Positions 25,442 through 33,964 of a stretch of DNA of 36,490 nucleotides are shown here, piece after piece; the first letter of the stretch is position 1, and each line of letters starts with the position of its first letter. Below the pieces are notes generated by a model. The model made no database searches. It saw only the letters and a program-made list of their open reading frames with translations, and was not told the origin of the DNA. A program made the position numbers and the translations under genes. The stretch comes from Odoribacter sp. (GTDB lineage Bacteria; Bacteroidota; Bacteroidia; Bacteroidales; Marinifilaceae), in contig JAHHTT010000020.1 in NCBI GenBank assembly GCA_020024465.1, positions 1 to 36,490 of the forward strand. The letters are read 5' to 3'.

Positions 25442-26656
25442 ATGTATTATACCGGAAAAAAAACAGAAAAAGCGATATTGGTAGGGGTTGCCTTGCAATC
25501 TAAAGATGTAACCTATAATCAAATGTGTGAATATTTGGATGAGCTATCTTTCCTGGCGGAAACGGCAGGTGCGGAAACGGTGAAGATATTTACCCAGAAT
25601 TTGGATAAACCGGTACATGCTACTTTTATCGGAAAGGGGAAATTAGAGGAAATACAGGCTTATATTGAAGAACATGAGACAGACATGATTATCTTTGATG
25701 ACGAACTTTCTCCTACGCAGCTGCGTAATATCGAGGGAATGTTTAAAGGCATTAAAGTGCTCGACCGTACGAATCTGATACTGGATATATTTGCCAGTCG
25801 AGCGCGTACAGCTCATGCGAAAACGCAAGTTGAACTGGCGCAATACCAGTATTTACTGCCTCGTTTGACGGGTATGTGGACCCATTTGGAGCGACAGAAA
25901 GGTGGTATTGGTTTGAGGGGACCGGGAGAAACTGAAATTGAAACCGACCGTCGTATCATTCGGGATAAAATCACTCGTCTGAAAGAAGAATTATCTAAAA
26001 TAGACCGTCAGAAGATGATTCAGCGCAAAAATCGCGGCAAATTGGTTCGTGTGGCATTGGTCGGTTATACGAATGTAGGAAAATCCACTTTGATGAATCT
26101 GCTAAGCAAATCGGAAGTATTTGCGGAAAATAAGCTGTTTGCAACCTTAGATACCACTGTGCGTAAGATAGCCATAAAAAACGTGCCGTTATTGTTGGCA
26201 GATACGGTAGGGTTCATTCGGAAGTTGCCCCATCATTTGATAGAGTCATTCAAATCGACTTTAGATGAAGTGCGGGAGGCTGATGTTATTTTGCATATTG
26301 TGGATATATCGCATCCGCAGTTTGAAGATCAAATGCGGGTGGTGAATGAAACGCTTGCCGAATTGCTGAAGGATCCTAAGCCGACAATTACGGTATTTAA
26401 TAAAATCGATGCTTTTCGGTATGTAAAAAAAGATGATGATGATTTGACTCCTATATTACGTGAAAATTACAGTTTGGACGATTTGAAACAAATGTGGATG
26501 TCTAAACAGGGAGGAGAAACCGTCTATATTTCTGCGGCAAAAAAAGAGAATATTGACGAACTAAAAGAAAAACTCTATGCAGTGGTGAAAGATATCCATT
26601 CGGCACGGTTCCCTTATAATGATTTTTTATATCAGGATCTTGAAATTGAAGAATAA
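25442..26656 (+). CDS. hflX: Ribosome-splitting GTPase HflX
   Basis: A 404-residue HflX. The N-terminal HflX domain includes the conserved FDDELSPTQLRNIE and GPGETEIETDRR (160-171) segments, followed by a helical linker. The GTPase domain has G1 GYTNVGKST (208-216), the DTVGFIRKLPH segment (254-264) and NKID (about 321-324). HflX binds 50S subunits and splits stalled ribosomes under stress. It converges with tyrS and the two share a hairpin. Confidence 0.95.
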   Translation: MYYTGKKTEKAILVGVALQSKDVTYNQMCEYLDELSFLAETAGAETVKIFTQNLDKPVHATFIGKGKLEEIQAYIEEHETDMIIFDDELSPTQLRNIEGMFKGIKVLDRTNLILDIFASRARTAHAKTQVELAQYQYLLPRLTGMWTHLERQKGGIGLRGPGETEIETDRRIIRDKITRLKEELSKIDRQKMIQRKNRGKLVRVALVGYTNVGKSTLMNLLSKSEVFAENKLFATLDTTVRKIAIKNVPLLLADTVGFIRKLPHHLIESFKSTLDEVREADVILHIVDISHPQFEDQMRVVNETLAELLKDPKPTITVFNKIDAFRYVKKDDDDLTPILRENYSLDDLKQMWMSKQGGETVYISAAKKENIDELKEKLYAVVKDIHSARFPYNDFLYQDLEIEE

Positions 26657-26659
26657 AAA

Positions 26660-26690
26660 CAGCTGCTTGTTTATCAGGCAGCTGCTCTTT
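26660..26690. terminator. Terminator shared by convergent hflX and tyrS
   Basis: CAGCTGC (26660-26666) and GCAGCTG (26678-26684) form a stem with an 11-base loop. On the plus strand CTCTTTTT follows, and on the minus strand the stem is followed by TTTTATTC. It can therefore serve both genes, which end only 42 bases apart. Confidence 0.75.
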
Positions 26691-26698
26691 TTATCTGT

Positions 26699-27991
26699 CT
26701 ATTTTACAACGATGAGGAAATAATTCTTTTTACCGCTTTGGGCAAGAATATATTTTCCGTCGATTAAATGCTCTTCATTGATAATGACCTCCTCTCCGCC
26801 GGCCTTTTCCTTGTTGATGGAAATGGCGTTGGATTTAAGGGCGCGGCGGGCTTCGCCTTTGGATGCCATGATAGCGGTCTTGTCTGCAAGGAAATCTACG
26901 ATACTGATACCGGCCTTTAAGTCGGATGCAGAAATTTCAAATTGAGGCACTCCTTCAAAAACAGACAGGAAGGTTGGTTCGTCAATTTTTCTTAGCGACT
27001 CGGAAGTTGCATTGCCAAATAGAATCTGTGATGCTTCCAGTGCAGAATTATAAGCATCTTCCCCATGAATCAGACAGGTGATTTCTTTTGCCAGAGTCTT
27101 CTGCAGTTTGCGAAGGTGGGGAGCCTCTGAATGCTCTGCGATGAGGGCATCGATTTCAGCCGGTGGCAACAGGGTGAAAATTTTTACATAACGTGCGGCA
27201 TCTTCATCGGTTGTATTGAGCCAGAACTGGTAGAACTTATAGGGTGAAGTGCGCCTGGGATCCAGCCAGATGTTGCCTGATTCTGTTTTGCCGAACTTTT
27301 TGCCATCGCTTTTAGTCATTAAAGGCCATGTTAAGCCGTATGCCTCCAGCCCTTCTTTGCGGCGTATCAGCTCTGAACCGGTCGTAATATTGCCCCACTG
27401 GTCCGAGCCTCCCATTTGCAGCATACAGTCATAATGTTTGCGGAGATGCAGGAAGTCATATCCTTGTACCAGCTGATAAGTAAATTCGGTGAAAGACATG
27501 CCATCGGCAAATTCTCCGTTCAGACGGCGTTTGACAGAGTCTTTTGCCATCATATAATTGACCGTAATGTGTTTGCCGACATCGCGTATGAAATCTAAAA
27601 ATGAGAATTGTTTCATCCAGTCGTAATTATTCAGCATAATGGCAGCGTTGGATGCCGTCGAGTTGAAGTCGATGAAATGTGACAGCTGGGCTTTGATTCC
27701 TGCCATATTTTTTTGTATGGTTTCTTCTGTCAGCAGATTTCTTTCCTGTGATTTTCCGCTGGGGTCGCCAATCATTCCGGTTGCTCCGCCGATGATGAAA
27801 ATGGGCTTGTGTCCCGCCACTTGAAAATGCTTCATCATCATGACAGACACCAGATGTCCGACATGGAGAGAATCGGCTGTCGGATCAATGCCGACATAGG
27901 CGGTTGTTTGTCCTTTGGAGAGTAATTCTTCGGTTCCGGGCATGATGTCATGAATCATACCCCTCCATTTCAATTCATCTACAAAATTCAT
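26699..27991 (-). CDS. tyrS: Tyrosyl-tRNA synthetase
   Basis: A 430-residue class I enzyme. The HIGH motif reads HVGH (43-46), the tyrosine site includes YQLVQGYDF and QMGGSDQWGN (192-201), and the KMSKS loop is KFGKT (232-236), as is usual for bacterial TyrRS. A C-terminal S4 RNA-binding domain at about 363-425 contains GEARRALKSNAISIN. It charges tRNA-Tyr. It lies 71 bases after the cvpA-like gene on the same strand, with no terminator between, so the two may be co-transcribed. Confidence 0.96.
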   Translation of the reverse strand: MNFVDELKWRGMIHDIMPGTEELLSKGQTTAYVGIDPTADSLHVGHLVSVMMMKHFQVAGHKPIFIIGGATGMIGDPSGKSQERNLLTEETIQKNMAGIKAQLSHFIDFNSTASNAAIMLNNYDWMKQFSFLDFIRDVGKHITVNYMMAKDSVKRRLNGEFADGMSFTEFTYQLVQGYDFLHLRKHYDCMLQMGGSDQWGNITTGSELIRRKEGLEAYGLTWPLMTKSDGKKFGKTESGNIWLDPRRTSPYKFYQFWLNTTDEDAARYVKIFTLLPPAEIDALIAEHSEAPHLRKLQKTLAKEITCLIHGEDAYNSALEASQILFGNATSESLRKIDEPTFLSVFEGVPQFEISASDLKAGISIVDFLADKTAIMASKGEARRALKSNAISINKEKAGGEEVIINEEHLIDGKYILAQSGKKNYFLIVVK

Positions 27992-28039
27992 AGAGTTATT
28001 ATTTTGACTGTTACTATATTCTGTATTTTATCCGGTATA

Positions 28040-28071
28040 TTTGTTCATTCGCGAACGTTTGTTCATTCGCG
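28040..28071. repeat. 14-base direct repeat at the end of the cvpA-like gene
   Basis: TTTGTTCATTCGCG occurs at 28040-28053 and again at 28058-28071, a period of 18 bases. The second copy covers the stop codon and last codons of the cvpA-like gene. The period is a multiple of three, so the duplicated segment repeats the same Arg-Glu-stop reading downstream. It looks like a small local duplication. Confidence 0.7.
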
Positions 28072-28542
28072 GATCGAATGATATATTTTCTCCGCAAAAT
28101 TAAGAAAAGGATGGAATAATATGCTCTTTTCCAATGTTTCTTCACTTATAAACAGGAATTTTTCATTTAAGACGTTTATTATCATGATGAGCGTGCAGAG
28201 AATCAGGGCGACTTTGATTGCACCCATGACAGCCCCGAGCAGTTTATTGACAAATCCCAGCAGTATGACATCTATAAGTTCGGTAAGCAGTCTCCCTAAT
28301 GCAAATACAAGCATGACAACCAGCATAAACGTGATAAAGAGGGCAATATACGAAGAATATTTTGATGATATATCCAGAAAGTTTTTCAGGACGTCTTCCA
28401 GAATATAGGCATATTTCATGGATGCATAAATACCTGCTGCCAATCCCAGCAGAGTCGTGATTTCTATAATCAGTCCCCGGATAAAACCGTGTATGGCTCC
28501 AAGCACAATGAGCGCTAAAATAATGATGTCAATATAATTCAC
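28063..28542 (-). CDS. CvpA-family membrane protein
   Basis: A 159-residue protein with four predicted membrane helices: about residues 3-25, 28-48, 64-86 and 102-125. The family pattern includes the N-terminal DIIILALIVLGAIHGFIRGLI and the GFVNKLLGAVMGAIKVALIL helix. CvpA proteins are linked to colicin V export in E. coli and more generally to envelope stress, with no clear biochemical role. It precedes tyrS and is divergent from aspS. Confidence 0.88.
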   Translation of the reverse strand: MNYIDIIILALIVLGAIHGFIRGLIIEITTLLGLAAGIYASMKYAYILEDVLKNFLDISSKYSSYIALFITFMLVVMLVFALGRLLTELIDVILLGFVNKLLGAVMGAIKVALILCTLIMIINVLNEKFLFISEETLEKSILFHPFLNFAEKIYHSIRE

Positions 28543-28565
28543 CTTGATCTGTTATAAATTCACCT

Positions 28566-28573
28566 CAAAGATA
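28566..28573 (-). promoter_or_regulatory. -7 box of the cvpA-tyrS unit
   Basis: On the minus strand TATCTTTG fits TAnnTTTG exactly, and ATTG (3 of 4 to TTTG) lies 20 bases upstream at 28597-28594. The box ends 23 bases before the cvpA start codon. Confidence 0.6.
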
Positions 28574-28704
28574 GAGTAATAATTTGCAATTTTCAATTCC
28601 TAATTTTCAATAATTTCATAAATTCTTAGTATTTTCGCCAATTGGTAGAATCGGACATCCGTTTCTTTATAAAAAGATAACAGAAAACTTTATAACATTA
28701 CGAT

Positions 28705-30447
28705 ATGTATAGAACACACACATGTGGAGAGCTGCGGCTTGAAAATGTCAATCAAAAAGTAATATTGAGCGGTTGGGTCCAGAAGGTTCGTAATCTGGGT
28801 GCGATGACCTTTGTCGACCTTCGGGACCGGTATGGAATAACACAATTGGTGGTGGAAGAATCCGCTGCCGAAGAGATAAAGAAACAGGTGGAACATTTAG
28901 GGCGTGAATATGTCATCCGGGTAGAGGGTACTGTAGTGGAAAGAGCCGGCAGGAATGCAAAGATCCCGACCGGGGATATCGAAATACTGATTGGGAAAAT
29001 CAGTGTGCTGAGTCATTCTGAGGTTCCTCCTTTCACGATAGAGGACAATACCGACGGAGGAGATGAAATCCGGATGAAATACCGTTATTTGGATTTGCGC
29101 CGTCGGGCTGTCCGTAAAAATCTGGAATTACGCCACCGTATGGCCCATCTTGTGCGGAATTATCTGGATTCCTATAACTTCATGGAAGTGGAAACACCGG
29201 TCCTGATTAAGAGTACCCCGGAGGGAGCACGCGATTTTGTCGTGCCTTCGCGTATGAATCAGGGACAGTTTTATGCATTGCCGCAGAGTCCGCAGACATT
29301 CAAACAATTGTTGATGGTGGCCGGATTCGACCGCTATTACCAGATTGTAAAATGTTTCCGGGATGAAGACTTGCGTGCCGACCGGCAGCCTGAATTTACG
29401 CAGATTGACTGTGAAATGTCTTTTGTGGAAAGAGATGACATACTGAATCTTTTCGAAGGAATGATCCGTCATCTTTTTAAAGAATTACGTGGAATCGATT
29501 TGCCGGAATTGCCCCGTATGTCCTGGCATGATGCAATGGAGTATTACGGTTGTGACAAGCCGGATATCCGTTTTGACATGCAATTTGTCAATCTGACGGA
29601 TTTGGCCAGGACAAAAGAATTTGCCGTATTCAATACCGCGGAATATATCGGCGGAATATGTGTCCCGGGCTGTGCCTCTTACACTCGCAAGCAATTGGAT
29701 GCACTGACCGATTTTGTCAGACGTCCGCAGATTGGAGCCAAAGGTCTGGTATATGTCAGATACAATGAAGACGGAACAGTCAAATCTTCTGTAGATAAAT
29801 TCTATGCGGAAGACGATTTGAAAACATGGCTGGATGCGTGTGGGGCAAAGCCGGGTGATTTGTTGCTGATTCTTTCCGGAGAGAAGAAAAAGACTCTTCC
29901 GCAATTGTGCGAACTGCGGCTTGAAATGGGCAGTCGTCTCGGATTGCGGGACAAGGATGTGTTCAAACCGTTATGGGTGGTGGACTTCCCGTTGTTGGAG
30001 TGGGATGAAGAGACCCGGCGTTTTTATGCAATGCACCATCCGTTTACTTCGCCGAATCCTGAAGATGTGGATAAAATGGAATCCGATCCGGGCGCTGTGC
30101 GTGCGAATGCCTACGATATGGTCATCAACGGCGTCGAAGTCGGAGGTGGATCCATCCGTATCCATGACGCCGGAATGCAGCAGAGAATGTTCAGATGCCT
30201 GGGATTCACTCCTGAGCAGGCCGAAAAACAATTCGGCTTTTTGCTGAATGCCTTTAAATACGGAGCACCTCCTCATGGTGGTATCGCTTTCGGTTTCGAC
30301 CGTCTGGTATCGATGTTTGCCGGTCTCGACAGCATCCGTGACACCATTGCGTTCCCGAAAAACAATTCCGGCCGGGATGTGATGTTGGATTCTCCATCTG
30401 AAATTGCGGAAGAGCAATTCAGGGAATTGGGAATTAAATTGAGCTGA
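28705..30447 (+). CDS. aspS: Aspartyl-tRNA synthetase, bacterial type
   Basis: A 580-residue class II synthetase. An N-terminal OB-fold anticodon-binding domain occupies about residues 1-105. Class II motif 2 is seen as FRDEDLRADRQPEFTQID, and the bacterial GAD insertion domain lies at about 280-415. Motif 3 is GIAFGFDRLVSMF. It charges tRNA-Asp; whether it also charges tRNA-Asn cannot be judged here. It opens a six-gene plus-strand run and its gene is clearly richer in GC than those in the left part of the window. Confidence 0.97.
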   Translation: MYRTHTCGELRLENVNQKVILSGWVQKVRNLGAMTFVDLRDRYGITQLVVEESAAEEIKKQVEHLGREYVIRVEGTVVERAGRNAKIPTGDIEILIGKISVLSHSEVPPFTIEDNTDGGDEIRMKYRYLDLRRRAVRKNLELRHRMAHLVRNYLDSYNFMEVETPVLIKSTPEGARDFVVPSRMNQGQFYALPQSPQTFKQLLMVAGFDRYYQIVKCFRDEDLRADRQPEFTQIDCEMSFVERDDILNLFEGMIRHLFKELRGIDLPELPRMSWHDAMEYYGCDKPDIRFDMQFVNLTDLARTKEFAVFNTAEYIGGICVPGCASYTRKQLDALTDFVRRPQIGAKGLVYVRYNEDGTVKSSVDKFYAEDDLKTWLDACGAKPGDLLLILSGEKKKTLPQLCELRLEMGSRLGLRDKDVFKPLWVVDFPLLEWDEETRRFYAMHHPFTSPNPEDVDKMESDPGAVRANAYDMVINGVEVGGGSIRIHDAGMQQRMFRCLGFTPEQAEKQFGFLLNAFKYGAPPHGGIAFGFDRLVSMFAGLDSIRDTIAFPKNNSGRDVMLDSPSEIAEEQFRELGIKLS

Positions 30448-30483
30448 TATTAAAATGATTATTTTGAATATAAAACAATACGG

Positions 30484-31608
30484 GTGTTTAAGGATGTAAT
30501 CGGACATGAAGATATAAAGCAGCGGCTGGTGCGTGCCCTGCAGGCAGGACACATCAGCCATGCACAGCTTTTTGCAGGCAGTACGGGGTATGGCTCGCTT
30601 GCGCTTGCTTTGGCTTTTGCCCAATATATTTTCTGTACCGGCGATAAAAAAGAGGACGCGTGCGGAGAGTGTCCTGCCTGCCGGAAAATGCAGAAACTTA
30701 TACATCCCGATTTGCATTTCGTATTTCCGGTAGTACGCAAGAGCGGCAAAAACCAGACAAGTGACGGATACATTGGCGAATGGCGTCACTTGCTTGCGCG
30801 GACCCTTTATTTCGGGCAGGAAGAGTGGTATGCCGAAATGGGTGTGGAGGATAATGCCCAGGCGATGATATATACGGAAGAAAGTTCGAGTATCCTGCGC
30901 AAACTCAATCTGAAATCTTTCGAATCCGACTATAAGATTATGATAGTGTGGTTGCCGGAGAAAATGAATGATGAATGTTCCAACAAACTGTTGAAAATAA
31001 TAGAGGAACCGTTTGAAAAAACATTGATTCTAATGGTTTCAGAGCATCCGGAACAAATCATCAGAACCATTCAGTCGCGATTGCAGCGAATCAATATACC
31101 CCCTCTTGATTCAGAATACATTTCACGGCAGCTGATGAGCCGGGAAGGCTTGTCCAAAGCGAAGGCGGATGAATTTGCCCATGTCGCTGCGGGTGACTGG
31201 CACAGGGCTATGTGCTTGCTGAATGAAAGCGGGGAACAAATATATAATCAGGAAAAGTTTGTCAGTCTGATGCGTCTTTGCTGGGAACGTAAAATGCCCC
31301 CGCTAAACGAATGGGTGAATGAAATGTCCGGATTGGGACGTGAACGGCAGAAAAGTTTTCTTCTGCATGCGGTGCGTATGGTCCGTGAGAATTTTATACG
31401 GAATTTTCATATAGACAAATTGAACTATATGACAGAACGGGAACAGAGCTTCTCTGTCCGTTTTGCTCCTTATGTGCATGAGGGAAATATCATCCCGCTG
31501 GCAGACGAACTTGAAAAGGCATATAGTGATATAAACCGGAACGGCAATGGTAAAATCATTTTGACGGACTTGTGCATCAAAGTGATGCAGAATATCCGTC
31601 CGAACTGA
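30484..31608 (+). CDS. holB: DNA polymerase III subunit delta' (clamp-loader subunit)
   Basis: A 374-residue clamp-loader ATPase relative with a GTG start. The P-loop position reads AGSTGYGSLA (31-40) and lacks the Walker lysine, as expected for the non-hydrolysing delta' subunit. A zinc module is formed by C51, C60, C63 and C66 in CGECPACRK. The segments KMNDECSNKLLKIIEEP and TIQSRLQRINIPP (sensor/SRL region) are typical. The C-terminal collar domain follows. It helps load the sliding clamp during replication. It lies 36 bases after aspS and 43 bases before ricT. Confidence 0.9.
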   Translation: MFKDVIGHEDIKQRLVRALQAGHISHAQLFAGSTGYGSLALALAFAQYIFCTGDKKEDACGECPACRKMQKLIHPDLHFVFPVVRKSGKNQTSDGYIGEWRHLLARTLYFGQEEWYAEMGVEDNAQAMIYTEESSSILRKLNLKSFESDYKIMIVWLPEKMNDECSNKLLKIIEEPFEKTLILMVSEHPEQIIRTIQSRLQRINIPPLDSEYISRQLMSREGLSKAKADEFAHVAAGDWHRAMCLLNESGEQIYNQEKFVSLMRLCWERKMPPLNEWVNEMSGLGRERQKSFLLHAVRMVRENFIRNFHIDKLNYMTEREQSFSVRFAPYVHEGNIIPLADELEKAYSDINRNGNGKIILTDLCIKVMQNIRPN

Positions 31609-31651
31609 AGTAAATGCCGTAATGTAAACATAACAGTATAAATAATGAATT

Positions 31652-33115
31652 ATGAATGATACTCGGAAATTTAATGATATAGAGCAAAATCCGTCGGAGA
31701 AGGTCGAGGCCGTGTGCGGAGAAACGGATGTAAAGAAGAGACAGGCTCCTGGCGGGGATAAGGAATCCGAAGAGAGAGTGGCGATTGAGGCCGGTGAATT
31801 TTCGGCACAGAAAGAAGAGAAGGAGGAGGAAGAGGTGCAGCAGAAGCATACACGGCATCCCCACCCGGAAATACCGATGATAGACCACCGTCTTCTGGCC
31901 GGCAAATTAGGGGTGTACAATTGGCTTAAAGATGTACCGGCGGTTACGGAAATTCCTGAAGTCGTAGAGGTGCGTTTTAAAAATACCCGTAAGGCTTTTT
32001 TCAGCAACCCTTCCCGCCTGCCGTTGAAAGAAGGAGACATTGTGGCGGTGGAAGCTGCCCTGGGCCATGATATTGGTGTCGTTTCACTGTCGGGCGAATT
32101 GGTCAAGGAACAGATACGTCTGAAACATATTGACTGGGAACGCAATCCCTTGAAAAAGGTCTATCGCAAGGCGAAGCCCCACGACATCGAAAAATGGCAA
32201 CAGGCCATTGCTTTGGAACATGATACGATGATCCGTTCCCGGAAAATTGCCGCAGACCTTCATCTGAATATGAAAATCGGTGATGTGGAATACCAGGGGG
32301 ACAAGACCAAAGCTATTTTCTATTACATTGCAGACGACCGTGTCGACTTCCGTACCTTGATAAAGGTGTTGGCCGAGACATTCCGTATCCGTATCGAAAT
32401 GAAACAGATCGGAACGCGTCAGGAGGCCGGACGTATCGGTGGAATCGGTCCCTGTGGACGCAAGTTGTGTTGTTCCACCTTCATCACCAATTTTGTATCC
32501 GTATCTACTTCTGCTGCCCGCTATCAGGATATCTCTCTGAATCCGCAGAAGTTGGCCGGTCAGTGCGGGAAATTGAAATGCTGCCTGAATTTTGAAGTAG
32601 ATGCATACGTGGATGCCCAGAAAGATTTCCCTTCAACGAATGTTCCGCTGAATATCGGCGACGGCATGCTTTATCATCAGAAAACGGATATCTTCGGCGC
32701 TGCCATGTTCTATTCTCCGGACAAAGAGGGCAAAGGGGCCCTTGTACAGATTCCGGTGCGTAGAGTGAAGGAAATCATTGCCATGAACAGCAAGGGTATC
32801 ATTCCTCCTAAAGCGGTGGAAGACAATGGAGAAGAACGCGAGGACATTAAATATACGGATGGTGTCGGAGAGGAGAGTCTGAACCGTTTTGATGAGAAAA
32901 AACAGCAGAGACGGCGTAATAACCGCAACCGCGGCAATGGTGGCCGCAACGCTAATGTGCGTGATAATGCAAATGCTCCCCAGGACGAGAAGACGGATAA
33001 GAACCGGGGCGAGTTCCGCCAGGGACAGCCTCGCCGGCAGAGAAACGGAGCTCCTCGCCAGCAGAACCGGCCCCGTACCCGAAATGACCAGAACCAACAA
33101 CCGAAAACTGAATGA
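31652..33115 (+). CDS. ricT: RicT-like PSP1-domain protein with a basic low-complexity tail
   Basis: A 487-residue protein in three parts. Residues 1-75 are a Glu/Lys-rich linker. The PSP1 core at about 76-325 has the cysteine motifs CGRKLCC (C268, C273, C274) and CGKLKCC (C305, C310, C311). Residues from about 410 are a low-complexity tail of Arg, Asn, Gln and Gly. In Bacillus RicT is part of an iron-sulfur complex (with RicA and RicF) that affects RNase Y activity and phosphorelay signalling. The cysteines here could bind such a cluster. The tail looks like an RNA-binding extension. It directly follows the delta' gene, a common pairing, and its stop overlaps the next start (ATGA). Confidence 0.9.
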   Translation: MNDTRKFNDIEQNPSEKVEAVCGETDVKKRQAPGGDKESEERVAIEAGEFSAQKEEKEEEEVQQKHTRHPHPEIPMIDHRLLAGKLGVYNWLKDVPAVTEIPEVVEVRFKNTRKAFFSNPSRLPLKEGDIVAVEAALGHDIGVVSLSGELVKEQIRLKHIDWERNPLKKVYRKAKPHDIEKWQQAIALEHDTMIRSRKIAADLHLNMKIGDVEYQGDKTKAIFYYIADDRVDFRTLIKVLAETFRIRIEMKQIGTRQEAGRIGGIGPCGRKLCCSTFITNFVSVSTSAARYQDISLNPQKLAGQCGKLKCCLNFEVDAYVDAQKDFPSTNVPLNIGDGMLYHQKTDIFGAAMFYSPDKEGKGALVQIPVRRVKEIIAMNSKGIIPPKAVEDNGEEREDIKYTDGVGEESLNRFDEKKQQRRRNNRNRGNGGRNANVRDNANAPQDEKTDKNRGEFRQGQPRRQRNGAPRQQNRPRTRNDQNQQPKTE

Positions 33116-33960
33116 CCATGCAGAACTATCGTCCTTTTGCGGGCTTGACGCCTGCGGTGAAAGCTCTCCTGATTGCCAATGTCGCCATGTGGTTACTGAC
33201 TATTATGGCAGGCAAGATGTTTCAGACCGATTTGGATAACATTTTAGGTCTGCATTTGCCGCAGTCCCAATATTGGGCTCCGTGGCAGTATGTTACCCAC
33301 ATGTTCATGCATGCATCCCTGTCGCCGTATGGCCGGATTGAATTTACCCATTTGTTCTTTAATATGTTTGCCCTTTTTATGTTCGGGCGCATATTGGAAT
33401 CGGTATGGGGCTCCGCACGTTTCCTGGTCTACTATTTTGTTTGCGGCATCGGGGCCGGGCTGCTCAACAGCGCTGTCGGCTGGTTTGAAGTGCACGGCAT
33501 GTATGAGCAGTATCATCTGTTTCTGGAGTCGCCGGATCCGTATATCCTGGCTGATTTTGCTCAAAAGCAGTTGGGTGAACCTGCCGGATGGGTGTGGAAT
33601 ACCATTGATGCATGGATAAACAACCAGTCTTCGGCCGAATACATGGAAGCGGGCAAACAGATATTTGCGCGGATTATCGATTTGAAAGCCAATGTCCCGA
33701 TGGTGGGGGCATCGGGAGCCGTTTTCGGTATCCTGTTGGCATTCGGCATGCTTTTCCCGAATACGGAACTGTTCCTGATGTTTGTCCCGATACCGATCAA
33801 GGCAAAATATTTTGTCGTGGGGTACGGACTGCTGGAGCTGTATCTGGGCATGGTCAATTCAGCAGGAGACAACGTGGCCCATTTTGCCCATTTAGGAGGC
33901 ATGCTCTTCGGATTTATATTAATCAGATGGTGGAACAGACACCATAAGAATTTCTATTAG
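33112..33960 (+). CDS. Rhomboid-family intramembrane serine protease (first of two)
   Basis: A 282-residue membrane protein. The oxyanion-region H80-x-x-x-N84 is in HLFFNMF, the catalytic serine S201 in GASGAVFG (199-206), and the catalytic histidine is most likely H257 in NVAHFAHLGG. A segment of about 70 residues (about 123-195) that looks soluble is inserted before the serine helix. Rhomboids cut membrane proteins within or near the bilayer. The substrate is unknown. The start codon overlaps the ricT stop, and M3 (33118) is an alternative start. The second rhomboid follows after 4 bases. Confidence 0.93.
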   Translation: MTMQNYRPFAGLTPAVKALLIANVAMWLLTIMAGKMFQTDLDNILGLHLPQSQYWAPWQYVTHMFMHASLSPYGRIEFTHLFFNMFALFMFGRILESVWGSARFLVYYFVCGIGAGLLNSAVGWFEVHGMYEQYHLFLESPDPYILADFAQKQLGEPAGWVWNTIDAWINNQSSAEYMEAGKQIFARIIDLKANVPMVGASGAVFGILLAFGMLFPNTELFLMFVPIPIKAKYFVVGYGLLELYLGMVNSAGDNVAHFAHLGGMLFGFILIRWWNRHHKNFY

Positions 33961-33964
33961 CCGG

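Noticed and set aside
30574..30604. Broken ATP-binding site in the delta' gene as a sign of a pseudogene
   Set aside because: Loss of the Walker lysine is normal for delta', which does not hydrolyse ATP. The rest of the reading frame and the zinc module are intact.
29971..30789. Long open frame of 272 codons on the minus strand across the end of aspS and start of holB
   Set aside because: It runs antisense to two well-supported genes, its sequence has no recognisable domain, and open antisense frames are common in GC-richer coding DNA.
31303..32145. Open frame of 280 codons on the minus strand across holB and ricT
   Set aside because: Serine- and phenylalanine-rich translation typical of an antisense shadow. 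Both genes on the plus strand are clear.
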